NCBI GenBank assembly: GCA_013003715.1
Contig: JABDIN010000062.1
Span: 1-62,923, forward strand
Direction of reading: 5' to 3'
Length of the DNA stretch: 62,923 bases
DNA from: Desulfobacteraceae bacterium
Lineage (GTDB): Bacteria > Desulfobacterota > Desulfobacteria > Desulfobacterales > Desulfosarcinaceae
Translations under genes and position numbers: made by a program
The notes under the pieces: model-generated
The model's database searches: none
The model's input: the letters and a program-made list of their open reading frames with translations, nothing else
Told to the model about the DNA's origin: nothing
In this document: positions 17,699-26,105 of the stretch, in pieces
Layout of the letters: every line of letters starts with the position of its first letter
Position numbering within the stretch: position 1 is the first letter of the stretch

Positions 17699-18631
17699 AT
17701 GAATGCTGACTGGCCACTAGTAACCATTGGAATACCCACCTACAACAGGGCGGAGGCCACATTACCGATAACATTGGAGAGCGCTCTGGATCAGGATTAT
17801 CCGAATATTGAAATCGTTGTTTCGGACAACTGCTCCAGTGACAATACTGAACAGGTGATTAGTGGGTATAAGGATACCAGGATCAATTACATCCGGCAGA
17901 ATGTGAATATCGGGCCAACAAACAATTACAAAGCCTGCCTTGATAACTGCCGGGGAGATTATTTTCTGTTGTTGCACGATGATGACCTGATTGACAGGGA
18001 TTTTATCAGCTCTTGTATGGCCGGTGTCGGACATCGGACGACATTCGGATTGATTCGAACCGGAACCCGGATGATGGATGCCGCGGGGAAAACTATTACG
18101 GAAAAACCCAACACCATGTCTTCAAATGAACCGGAGGATCTCTACAGATCATGGTTGACAGGGGATACTTCGTTTTACCTATGCAGTACATTGTACAATA
18201 CGAAAGCACTGCGTGCGGCGGGTGGTTTTAAATCGAAGAATAACTTGTTTGAAGACGGAATTGCGATCATCAAGATATCTCACCAATGGCCGATCCTGAA
18301 TATTCCGGAGTTAAAAGCCTCGTTTCGGCAGCATGAAGAGCAGCGAACCCATGCGGCCGCGGCTAAGCGTTGGAGTGAAGATTTCAAGCAGGCCATAGAC
18401 CTTATCTATTCATATAACCCGAAAGACAGGGATAATCTTTACAGGATTGGAATGGAAAGGTACGCCAAGGTGAGCCTGCATTTTGCCAGAAAAATTAAGA
18501 ACCCAATCCAAAGGGTAATCGCCATGTTTTGCCTATGCAATCATTTCCCCTACACTTACTGGCCCGGTAAGTCTCTGAAGTTGTTTCTGATCGGGTATTT
18601 GGGAACGAAATTTTACGGGAAATCGGTTTAA
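17699..18631 (+). CDS. GT2-family glycosyltransferase 5 (GT-A fold)
   Basis: About 310 residues. Typical GT2 motifs appear in order: VTIGIPTYNRAEATLPITLE, IEIVVSDNCSSDNTEQVI, and the D-x-D site in DYFLLLHDDDLIDRDFI. The C-terminal half is variable, as usual for the family. AGGA (17689-17692) six bases before ATG 17699 sets the start; the frame extends two codons further only through a TTG. It is 13 bases after the previous GT2 and so shares its operon. The sugar donor is not predictable. Confidence 0.88.
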   Translation: MNADWPLVTIGIPTYNRAEATLPITLESALDQDYPNIEIVVSDNCSSDNTEQVISGYKDTRINYIRQNVNIGPTNNYKACLDNCRGDYFLLLHDDDLIDRDFISSCMAGVGHRTTFGLIRTGTRMMDAAGKTITEKPNTMSSNEPEDLYRSWLTGDTSFYLCSTLYNTKALRAAGGFKSKNNLFEDGIAIIKISHQWPILNIPELKASFRQHEEQRTHAAAAKRWSEDFKQAIDLIYSYNPKDRDNLYRIGMERYAKVSLHFARKIKNPIQRVIAMFCLCNHFPYTYWPGKSLKLFLIGYLGTKFYGKSV

Positions 18632-18778
18632 ATTGTTCGTTCAGCAATTCTTCATCGTTACGATTAAGAATATGCCCCGGATAAAACCCCTGTCACTGGA
18701 TATGCGTGGCTGATATAGCTTAACTGCTCGGCATATCAAGTTGAAATAGAAGCAAAAGAACGCTCATCCTTAAATAAA

Positions 18779-19852
18779 ATGAAGACCATGATGGATATAA
18801 ATCTGGTAACGTTTAAAATGAGTAACCACGCTCTGAATTCCGGTTACGATCGTATGATTGATTACCTGGAGTGCAGAGTAATCGCCGCACCGGAAAAGTG
18901 GAGTTTCGGCAGGCGGGTAATTGTAAAAAGCTTAGGCCGCTTGATTAAAAAATCCGGTGTTGTGTGGTATAATCGGGATTCAGCATACAACGAAACCGTG
19001 GCAGCAATGCGGTGGCTAAAAAAATCAGGACAGATTTTTCATTTCATTTATGGAGAGAACTCTTTTCGATACTTAGGTTTATTGAAAAAAATTCACCTGC
19101 AGAATGCGGTTATCTGCACCTTCCATACACCGCCATGGAAGTTTCAGGAGTTAGTTGCCGATAACAAATATCTGGATGATCTGGATGCGATTGTTGTCGT
19201 TTCCAATTCACAGCGTAAGTTTTTTTCAGAATTGATTGGCGAGGAGCGCGTTTTTTATGTGCCGCACGGTATAGATGTTCAGCATTATCATCCGAAAATG
19301 GTGTTTTTGACTCATAACAGCACGACTAAATTCAAGTGTCTGTTTGTCGGACAACACATGCGTGATTTAAACACCTTGTCGGAATCAGCCAAATTCCTGA
19401 TCGATCATGACCCTACTGTAGAGTTCAATGTAGTGGTGCCTGAAAAATTCCATTCGTGTTTCATAGATCTCCCCAATGTGACGGTTTTGTCAAAGATACC
19501 GGATACACGGTTACTCGAACTGTATCAAGAGTCCGACCTTTTGGTTTTGCCGTTGATAGACGCCACCGCGAACAATAGCATTCTCGAGGCCATGGCCTGT
19601 GGCCTGCCCGTTGTAACCACTGATATGACAGCCACCCGCGATTATCTCGATGATTCATGCGCCATACTGACACCAAAAGGAGATGTCCGTGGGGTTGTTG
19701 AGGCGATTCAGGCGCTTAAATCAGACAGAGATAAATTAGATGGCTTCGCCGGTGCAATTCGTAGGAGAGCGATGGATTTCAGTTGGGAAAAAATCGCAAC
19801 ACAAATGAATCACATATATCGCAAGGTGAGTGATGGGTGTCATCAATCGTAA
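18779..19852 (+). CDS. GT4-like glycosyltransferase 6
   Basis: A 357-residue GT-B protein with a short N-terminal domain (IFHFIYGENSFRYLG, VICTFHTPPWKF, IVVVSNSQRKFF) and a C-terminal half starting near CLFVGQHMRDLNTLSE. The donor site is seen as LLVLPLIDATANNSILEAMA, then CGLPVVTTDMTATRDYL, the E-A-x-A-C-G-x-P-V-V signature of family 4. No strong ribosome site precedes ATG 18779, and ATG 18788 or 18791 are alternatives. The gene is preceded by 147 noncoding bases and followed by sulfotransferase 5 after 42 bases. Confidence 0.85.
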   Translation: MKTMMDINLVTFKMSNHALNSGYDRMIDYLECRVIAAPEKWSFGRRVIVKSLGRLIKKSGVVWYNRDSAYNETVAAMRWLKKSGQIFHFIYGENSFRYLGLLKKIHLQNAVICTFHTPPWKFQELVADNKYLDDLDAIVVVSNSQRKFFSELIGEERVFYVPHGIDVQHYHPKMVFLTHNSTTKFKCLFVGQHMRDLNTLSESAKFLIDHDPTVEFNVVVPEKFHSCFIDLPNVTVLSKIPDTRLLELYQESDLLVLPLIDATANNSILEAMACGLPVVTTDMTATRDYLDDSCAILTPKGDVRGVVEAIQALKSDRDKLDGFAGAIRRRAMDFSWEKIATQMNHIYRKVSDGCHQS

Positions 19853-19894
19853 TATGATAAATTTTCTTAAAAACAAGTATCCGGAAAATATTCT

Positions 19895-20785
19895 ATGAAT
19901 GGAAAAGGACCGATTTTCATGTGTATCGGGGCGCAGAAAGCTGGAACGACTTGGCTATACGCGAATCTTGCGAAACTCCCCGATGTCGCGCTGCCGCCAT
20001 TGAAAGAGATTCATTATTTTGATGAAATATATCGAAAGGTCAACACCTCCTTTTTTGCCCGGGTATCTGCTCAAGAAGGGATGAACAAGTGGTGGTGGAA
20101 GGAAAAACTGAATGTGTCTTATCGTCGTGTTGCGAAGTCGAAGAATATTGCACATGCACGTTGGTATCTTCGGTACTTTTTTTCCCCTCGAAATTTTAAC
20201 TGGTATGAGCGATTATTCAAGACCCCGGCTGGCAAAATATCCGGCGATATAACCCCTGACTATTGTATTCTTGATAAAGAGACTATTCAATTCATCCACG
20301 AGCGATATCCACAACTTAAAATTATCTACCTGATACGTAATCCGGTCGATCGGGCATGGTCGGCTTTAAAGATGAGATATATGCAGCGGCGCGCCATGCA
20401 TATCGGGGATATAAATGAAAAATTGGTGGAAGATTATTATCAGGAATTCCATGAGTTTAATGACATTGAAAGGACCATTGACAATTGGACTTATCATTAT
20501 CCACGTGAACAGTTTTACATCGGATTCTATGATGAACTGGTAGAAGATCCAGTCACATTTTTGGACAACATTCTCATCTATTTAGGGGTGGGACGAGCTT
20601 TTGATCATGAAAAGCTTCGGCAGAAAGTCTTCAAGGGAGTGGCCGGAAAAATGCCTGCTGACATCAAATTGTTATTAAGTCGCAAAAGTATTGATCAGAT
20701 AAGGTTTCTCAAACAATATTCAAGCAGGTTCAATGTGAAGTATCCGGAAAAATGGTTGGTGGAGGCCCAGCGGACGATAAGTTAA
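19895..20785 (+). CDS. Sulfotransferase 5 (heparan-sulfate-sulfotransferase-like domain)
   Basis: A 296-residue protein with the P-loop FMCIGAQKAGTTWLYANL (residues 8-25), then PPLKEIHYFDE, the K-E-x-x-x-F-D block typical of NDST/heparan-sulfate-type sulfotransferases, and the PAPS motif IIYLIRNPVDRAWSAL. AGKISGDITPDY corresponds to the conserved E/D-x-T-P-x-Y segment. This subfamily usually acts on amino or hydroxyl groups of polysaccharides, which makes it the best direct pointer to a sulfated polymer. It sits between a GT4 gene and an exported propeller protein. The exact position sulfated is unknown. Confidence 0.88.
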   Translation: MNGKGPIFMCIGAQKAGTTWLYANLAKLPDVALPPLKEIHYFDEIYRKVNTSFFARVSAQEGMNKWWWKEKLNVSYRRVAKSKNIAHARWYLRYFFSPRNFNWYERLFKTPAGKISGDITPDYCILDKETIQFIHERYPQLKIIYLIRNPVDRAWSALKMRYMQRRAMHIGDINEKLVEDYYQEFHEFNDIERTIDNWTYHYPREQFYIGFYDELVEDPVTFLDNILIYLGVGRAFDHEKLRQKVFKGVAGKMPADIKLLLSRKSIDQIRFLKQYSSRFNVKYPEKWLVEAQRTIS

Positions 20786-20807
20786 TCAACGTGAAAGGAA
20801 AAATGTG

Positions 20808-23444
20808 ATGAACAATATCAGCCAGATGACAATATCCGATTTACTTTTAGCAAGGATAAGAAATAACAATTTGCGGAAAACGGTGCATCCACGGTTGATT
20901 GTTATCCTGAAAAAGTTATGTCAAAACCTATTTTTATTTTCAATTATCATTTTAACATTTCCGGCATACCCAGCACAGGCTCATCTACCCCACGACGACA
21001 TTACCCTTATGGAAATTTCACCGAATTATGATCTGGACGGAATCGTGCTGATTGCTGTCAGGAACAATCTACTTCGCTCTGAGAACGGTGGGGAAAGCTG
21101 GAAAAGAATGGTAAATGGCCTGGACTACAGGTCTGAATTATCCGCCATCGCCATACCGGATAATTTTGATGAAAGCAGGGCCATTTTCGTTTCTTCTGAG
21201 AGCGATGGTGTTTTCAAATCAGAAGATTCAGGCGAATCATGGCGATGCATCAATTCGGAATTGGGTACTCGTTCCATAAGCCATCTTTTCATTCCAAGCG
21301 ATTATGAGACCAAACAGGAAGTATTGGTGGCCGCAGGCAAAGGCGGATTGATTAAGATGGATGGGAGTGGTGCTGTTTGGGATGAGATTGCCGGAAGCGA
21401 AGGGAGAATAATAACCATCATTGCCGAGGGGGGCGAGGGGCTTGACCGAAAACTTTTGGTTGGTGATACGCAAGGTTCAATATTCGTATATGATGATATC
21501 CGTCAGTCCTTGGAGCCGTATACACGAGTTGACAGTGTTGGCTCAATCACCGCAATCGGGTTGCCACCGGATTGGCGTGATGGCGAGGAGTTGCTTGTTG
21601 GGACCGAAAAAGGCGGTTTGAAGAGAGGTAATTTGGGCTCGGGTTTCACACAAGTACCTGATGTTCCTGGCGATGGACCCATTATGTCCATAGCTTTTTC
21701 ACCGGATTATCATGACGATACAACTATTTATGTGAGCACATGGGATGAGGCGGTTTACATAACGCAGGACGGCGGTGACAGTTGGGAAAAGCACAGCCGG
21801 GGATTGACAACGGACAAACAAGCGGATCAGGGTAATTTACCGCATTTTCGATTAATAAAAATGTCCAACGGATCATCTGAGGAAAGGGCGATCTTTTTAA
21901 ATGCATTTGACGGCCTGTTTAAATCAAACGACAGTGGATTCTCGTGGAGGCAGATAGAAACGGTTTCTGCCAATATTATCGTCAGCTTTGATATATCACC
22001 TGACTACAGAGATGCCAGAAGACTTGTTTTGTCGACGTATGCCGGGGCAGCATTCCTTTTGGATCGTACGTATGACAATTCTTGGAGTATCCTGAATAAT
22101 GATATGGGGTATCAGGCAATTCGTCGCACCGCAATTCAATTTTCCCCGAATTATTGTTCAGATGGAACACTTATTTCAACATCCAATGACTCGCTGTGGT
22201 TATCCCCTGACAGTGGAGAACGTTGGAAATCACACAACATAAGGAATATCCGCTGGTTGCCGCGCAGGGTTGAAAAACTACTCAGCATCGGGTGCTTTGG
22301 AAAAACGGAATTCAATCGTCCGTGGATACCGACCTTGGTTGTGCCCTCACCGGCTTATGCATCGGACAAAACCATATTTTTAGGTACGAGAAAAAATGGC
22401 GTCCTCCGATCCACAAATGACGGCATGAGCTTTAAATCAATTTGGAAGAGTCAGGGTGATGAAGTTGATTCAGTCATCGTTTCGCCGGAATTTCCGGAAG
22501 ATAAAACCGTTTTTTTGAGCAGTTCGGTCGGCAGTGGCGTATATCGCAGCAGCGATGGTGGCGACACGTGGAAGGACGCCGGAAACGGCCTGGAGTATGA
22601 CGGCAATACTATTGTGCTTGCAATATCACCAAATTTCAAAACGGATGAGACCTTGTTTGCAGGAACTACCGAAGGCATTTTCAAAACAATTGATATGGGC
22701 GGAAAATGGCGTAAACTTCCAAATCCTTCCGGTGATACGGATTACGTTGAGGCCATCTCGATTTCTCCGAACTATGCTGAGGATCTTGAGGTGCTGGTCA
22801 GCGTCAGGGGTAAAGGCCTGTTCAAGACCAATGACGGCGGTGAAACATTCCGACCAATCGGTACTGCTCTGATAGCTGAAAACTATTCCTTGACACAGTA
22901 TCAGGATTTTCCGGAGCGATCGACACCGATCAAATATTCTCCCTCTTATGCAGTGGATAGAACGATCTATGCGATATCCGGCGACAAGCTATTCGTCAGC
23001 GAAAATGGCGGTGAAGATTGGATAGAGATCTTGAGACCGTTGCGTTACGAGGATGTGAGAAGTGATTTTATTATTTATGAGAAAAAGAACGATTGGGAAA
23101 GACAATGGTTTCCTACTCAGTTTGGCAACAACAAAGTCAGTGCGTCAGGCATCACATTTTCAAGCACCAAAGGAGCAGATGCAACTTACGGATTTTTTGG
23201 AACCGGCGTGTGTTGGATTGGAACTGAAAACAGTGATCAAGGAATAGCCAATATCTATATTGATGGGCAATTTAAAGGGCAAGTTGATCAATACAGGTCC
23301 ACCGGCAAAACAGGTGCAAGACTATTTACGATTCAGAAACTGAAGCGCTGCAGTCATGAGATACGGATTGAGGTCAGCGGTGAAAAAAATGAGGCGTCCA
23401 CTGGTTACAGCTTGGTTGTGGATGCTTTCGATGTGTTTCCCTGA
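20808..23444 (+). CDS. Exported BNR/Vps10-like beta-propeller protein
   Basis: About 878 residues. A long basic N-terminal region of about 30 residues precedes a signal-type hydrophobic segment (FLFSIIILTFPAYPAQA), so export is likely. From about residue 65 to 750 there are regular repeats combining an aspartate-box-like G-G-E/D-S/T-W-K turn (SENGGESWKR, SEDSGESWRC, TQDGGDSWEK, SSDGGDTWKD) with an I-S-P-N-Y/F strand (MEISPNYDLD, LAISPNFKTD, ISISPNYAED). This resembles sortilin/YCF48 propellers, probably two or more blades sets. The last about 120 residues form a different, carbohydrate-binding-like domain (GTGVCWIGTE, RIEVSGEKN). Binding of extracellular polymer is inferred. AAAGGAA seven bases before ATG 20808 sets the start. 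Confidence 0.78.
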   Translation: MNNISQMTISDLLLARIRNNNLRKTVHPRLIVILKKLCQNLFLFSIIILTFPAYPAQAHLPHDDITLMEISPNYDLDGIVLIAVRNNLLRSENGGESWKRMVNGLDYRSELSAIAIPDNFDESRAIFVSSESDGVFKSEDSGESWRCINSELGTRSISHLFIPSDYETKQEVLVAAGKGGLIKMDGSGAVWDEIAGSEGRIITIIAEGGEGLDRKLLVGDTQGSIFVYDDIRQSLEPYTRVDSVGSITAIGLPPDWRDGEELLVGTEKGGLKRGNLGSGFTQVPDVPGDGPIMSIAFSPDYHDDTTIYVSTWDEAVYITQDGGDSWEKHSRGLTTDKQADQGNLPHFRLIKMSNGSSEERAIFLNAFDGLFKSNDSGFSWRQIETVSANIIVSFDISPDYRDARRLVLSTYAGAAFLLDRTYDNSWSILNNDMGYQAIRRTAIQFSPNYCSDGTLISTSNDSLWLSPDSGERWKSHNIRNIRWLPRRVEKLLSIGCFGKTEFNRPWIPTLVVPSPAYASDKTIFLGTRKNGVLRSTNDGMSFKSIWKSQGDEVDSVIVSPEFPEDKTVFLSSSVGSGVYRSSDGGDTWKDAGNGLEYDGNTIVLAISPNFKTDETLFAGTTEGIFKTIDMGGKWRKLPNPSGDTDYVEAISISPNYAEDLEVLVSVRGKGLFKTNDGGETFRPIGTALIAENYSLTQYQDFPERSTPIKYSPSYAVDRTIYAISGDKLFVSENGGEDWIEILRPLRYEDVRSDFIIYEKKNDWERQWFPTQFGNNKVSASGITFSSTKGADATYGFFGTGVCWIGTENSDQGIANIYIDGQFKGQVDQYRSTGKTGARLFTIQKLKRCSHEIRIEVSGEKNEASTGYSLVVDAFDVFP

Positions 23445-23497
23445 CGATTTTGTAGATATATAGATCATATATAATATTGATATAAGATGAAGACAAT

Positions 23498-23537
23498 TTC
23501 CCTTGCTCTTCCCAAATGGAGGCAAGGGATTTTTTTT
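23498..23537 (+). terminator. Rho-independent terminator after the propeller gene
   Basis: TCCCTTGC (23499-23506) pairs with GCAAGGGA (23522-23529), followed directly by eight T residues. It ends the plus-strand run just before the convergent acyltransferase gene. Confidence 0.75.
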
Positions 23538-23620
23538 AATAGCGCTACCTGCGTAGTCATTTTCTGTTAACCTGTTTTCACATTACATACCACTGCGATT
23601 GTGGTCGTTCCACACAATCT

Positions 23621-24151
23621 TTATCTGTTTCTATGTGGAATGATTCTGTTTTCACTGCTTACCACTGTACAGTCACTGGGAATATCCTTGACTACAGTGG
23701 TCCCTGCTCCCACCTTGACCCTATCACCGATTTTTACGGGTCCAACAATGTTGGACCCTAAAAAGATAAAGACATCATCGCCTATGGTTGGTAAGCCATG
23801 CTTTGTATAAGCCATGGAGCAGTTTTGATTAATCCAGCAACCAGACCCTATATAGCCGCCAATCGTTGTATTCTGTCCATGCTGGATGTATAGCCCGGGA
23901 CCGATTTCCTTGGCAAAGATCCTCAATGTTTTTTCACCAGGATACAGCAACCTAAGTATCCGGATGAAAGGTGAATTTGGGGTACGATAATAGAATAGGG
24001 ATCGAAAAGCCGGGTAGGTTGACATGGCCTTAATAAAGGCATTTTTTTTTATATTGTGCTGTTCCACCCAACGGTTTAAATCAGCATCAATCAGGTCCCG
24101 ATTGGATGAACGGCGATAAACAAGATAGTGCAATAATAGCAAAAGTTTCAT
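23621..24151 (-). CDS. Serine-acetyltransferase-like hexapeptide acyltransferase 2
   Basis: A 176-residue protein with a short helical N-terminus and left-handed beta-helix turns from about residue 90: IGPGLYIQHGQNTTIGGYIG, INQNCSMAYTKHGLPTIGDD, then FLGSNIVGPVKIGDRVKVGA ending in GTTVVKDIPSDCTVV. This is the CysE-like branch often found in polysaccharide loci as sugar O-acetyltransferases rather than cysteine biosynthesis enzymes; the N-terminal helical domain is much shorter than in true CysE. GGAGGA lies four to five bases before the start. It is downstream of, and in the same direction as, the polysaccharide deacetylase, with a 300-base gap. Confidence 0.8.
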   Translation of the reverse strand: MKLLLLLHYLVYRRSSNRDLIDADLNRWVEQHNIKKNAFIKAMSTYPAFRSLFYYRTPNSPFIRILRLLYPGEKTLRIFAKEIGPGLYIQHGQNTTIGGYIGSGCWINQNCSMAYTKHGLPTIGDDVFIFLGSNIVGPVKIGDRVKVGAGTTVVKDIPSDCTVVSSENRIIPHRNR

Positions 24152-24451
24152 CTGTCCTCCGATGTTTTAAATGAATAATCATCATACCACTTTAGTCTCT
24201 GCCATCAGGCTTGCAGATCATTTTTCCGGGTTGGGCATTATGTCCTTATTTTCCCTATAAGAATTTTCAATTCTCGGGGGCTTGTGCTTTGAAAACATAA
24301 AATGCGAGCCCATCCCAGACAGCTCCTTGACTACTTTGTTACAGGCATGGGTTAAGAGCGATCTATGTGTCAGCATGTGGACTGTATATCTAACGGCGGT
24401 TTTGGTCAATATGCCGGATATAAAGTACCAATGAACCATTTTACATAGGAA
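24152..24451. other. Gap between two minus-strand genes
   Basis: About 300 bases. A 73-codon open frame on the minus strand (24218-24439) has no ribosome site and no recognisable features, so it is not called. No terminator or promoter was recognised. Confidence 0.4.
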
Positions 24452-25369
24452 TTACTGAATATCCCACAAGGTGCCCTCCACCGGGTCAAAGCCGTTGTTG
24501 ATAAGATTGTACACTGGAAGATGGGGGAGTTGCTTAACCACCTCCGACACCGTACCAAAATGATACGCCCTAAGGAGGTGTTTGAGTTTCGGTATGGTGG
24601 TTCGAAGCCCTACATAGTACTTGAAGGCCCTTTTGATGGGGAGCCGGAGGCGCGGCTGATTAGGGTCAACCTCACGAGGATGAATATAGATCATTGCGGG
24701 TTGTCTTCGTTTGTGGATCTGATGACAGCCATACTTGATCAGACTTATTGGAAAAAGCCGCAGATAACCGCCCCCCGAAAAAGGCGTAGTGATACCAAAA
24801 ATGGACATCACAGACACCGGGAACACTGTGATCCCAAGATCCATGGTTCGTAGTTTAAAAGGCGAGCGAAAAAAGCCCCTCACACCACCGTGGTCGCGAA
24901 CTGCAGGAACGATCGATACATCGATCACGAATCCTTCCTGCGCAAGAATCTCGTACGCCCAGAAACATTCTCTTTTCATCGAGAAACCTGGGGCCCGATA
25001 GGTCACCACCTCTTTGCCGCTACAATCCTGCAGGACTTTTCGGGCGCGGGTGAGATCCTCCCTAAACGCTTTAGGGGACTGGGTATAGACCAGCCTGTGG
25101 AAATATCCATGGCACCCAACCTCATGCCCCAGGTCGCTGATTTTTTGGATTAGCCTGGGGTGTTTGTTCGCGATCCAACCAACCCCGAAAAAGGTTCCTT
25201 TTGCACCCACCTCATCCAAGAGACCAAGCAAAACATCCGTATGACGTTCAATGTGGCTATCTGCGCTATCCCATGACGCGGGATTTTCATAGGGGGTTTT
25301 GACGGCACAGATATGAAACCAGTCTTCGAGATCTACACAAAACGCATCCAGCATGACCTGCTCGCTCAT
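24452..25369 (-). CDS. Polysaccharide deacetylase, DUF3473/exosortase-system type
   Basis: About 305 residues of the NodB-homology carbohydrate esterase 4 fold with a C-terminal DUF3473-like extension. Visible are the first catalytic Asp region AFCVDLEDWFH, GAKGTFFGVGW, the metal-binding H-x3-H in VGCHGYFHRLVY, VTYRAPGFSM, PFSGGGYLRLFP and YIHPREVDPNQPRLR. These features match the deacetylase that accompanies exosortase A (XrtA) exopolysaccharide loci. It probably N-deacetylates amino sugars of the polymer. The start at 25369 is chosen for the strong GGAGGGGG site just upstream; an upstream extension of 27 codons lacks support. No exosortase or PEP-CTERM protein is visible here. Confidence 0.85.
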   Translation of the reverse strand: MSEQVMLDAFCVDLEDWFHICAVKTPYENPASWDSADSHIERHTDVLLGLLDEVGAKGTFFGVGWIANKHPRLIQKISDLGHEVGCHGYFHRLVYTQSPKAFREDLTRARKVLQDCSGKEVVTYRAPGFSMKRECFWAYEILAQEGFVIDVSIVPAVRDHGGVRGFFRSPFKLRTMDLGITVFPVSVMSIFGITTPFSGGGYLRLFPISLIKYGCHQIHKRRQPAMIYIHPREVDPNQPRLRLPIKRAFKYYVGLRTTIPKLKHLLRAYHFGTVSEVVKQLPHLPVYNLINNGFDPVEGTLWDIQ

Positions 25370-26105
25370 CTTGCCCCCTCCTGTTCGCTGCAATGTTCTT
25401 CCAACAACAAAAAAATATCGGATCACCTCCGGAGGGTTGCCGGCCAACACACAGTGGGTGGAGCATTAAGAACTTCTACTGATTTGATGGTGACAACAGT
25501 GCTCCGGTGGATAATATTTCGCTTCTATAAGTCAACGCTATGGAAAGAGGTGCGCAAAAACAGTAACTCAGTGTGCAAAAAAAGAATTCGAGGACCGCAC
25601 TACGGAAAAAAATAGAAAGAAGAGCAACTATTTTGCGCTGTCTTTGAACTGGTTGTATTCAGTTCAGATAGTCAAGAAAAAGCGTTAACCAGGCGCATCA
25701 TAACAATCTACCGTTTTCATTATCTACTAAAAAATGAATCAATTGTGAATTAGAAATATCTATTGGTATATTTTGTGCTTTTTTCTAAAGATTCAACAAT
25801 TGAACTATAGTAGAAAGTACTTTTACCGAAAATGTATTTCATTCAATTGACAGCGGATATCTTTTTCTGTATCAAAGAGGCAGTTAACAAATTTACTACG
25901 AATAAGACTTTTCTATTTGGTATCCGGATTGATTCTGCCGATACCATAAACACCAAACAAATCATTGCTATGAAACAGATTCGATTCACGTCACATCCAT
26001 ACTTGATGGCAAGCGCGATGAATTACCAAATAAACCAATCACTTTCAGTACTGAAATGATTTTTATACCTTGTCACCAAATTCACCAAAGGAGATTGAAC
26101 CAGTT
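25370..26105. other. Divergent intergenic region between deacetylase and exported module protein
   Basis: About 736 bases, A+T-rich from 25600 on, with no convincing gene. It should contain the promoters of both divergent genes. A weak -24/-12 match (TGGTATATTTTGTGC, 25764-25778) lies 327 bases before the exported-protein gene; only GG, GC and few other bases fit, and one or two such matches are expected by chance in this length. CCTCCGGAGG near 25427-25436 is a perfect palindrome. Confidence 0.5.

Noticed and set aside
24218-24439. 73-codon open frame on the minus strand between deacetylase and acyltransferase genes
   Set aside because: No ribosome site, no recognisable motif or hydrophobic pattern; consistent with a chance frame.
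25764-25778. Sigma-54-like match TGGTATATTTTGTGC
   Set aside because: Only the dinucleotides and few other positions fit; chance matches of this quality are expected in a 700-base gap. Mentioned only in the gap entry.
25832-26059. 75-codon plus-strand frame upstream of the exported module protein
   Set aside because: No ribosome site, A+T-rich random-looking composition, lies in the expected promoter region.
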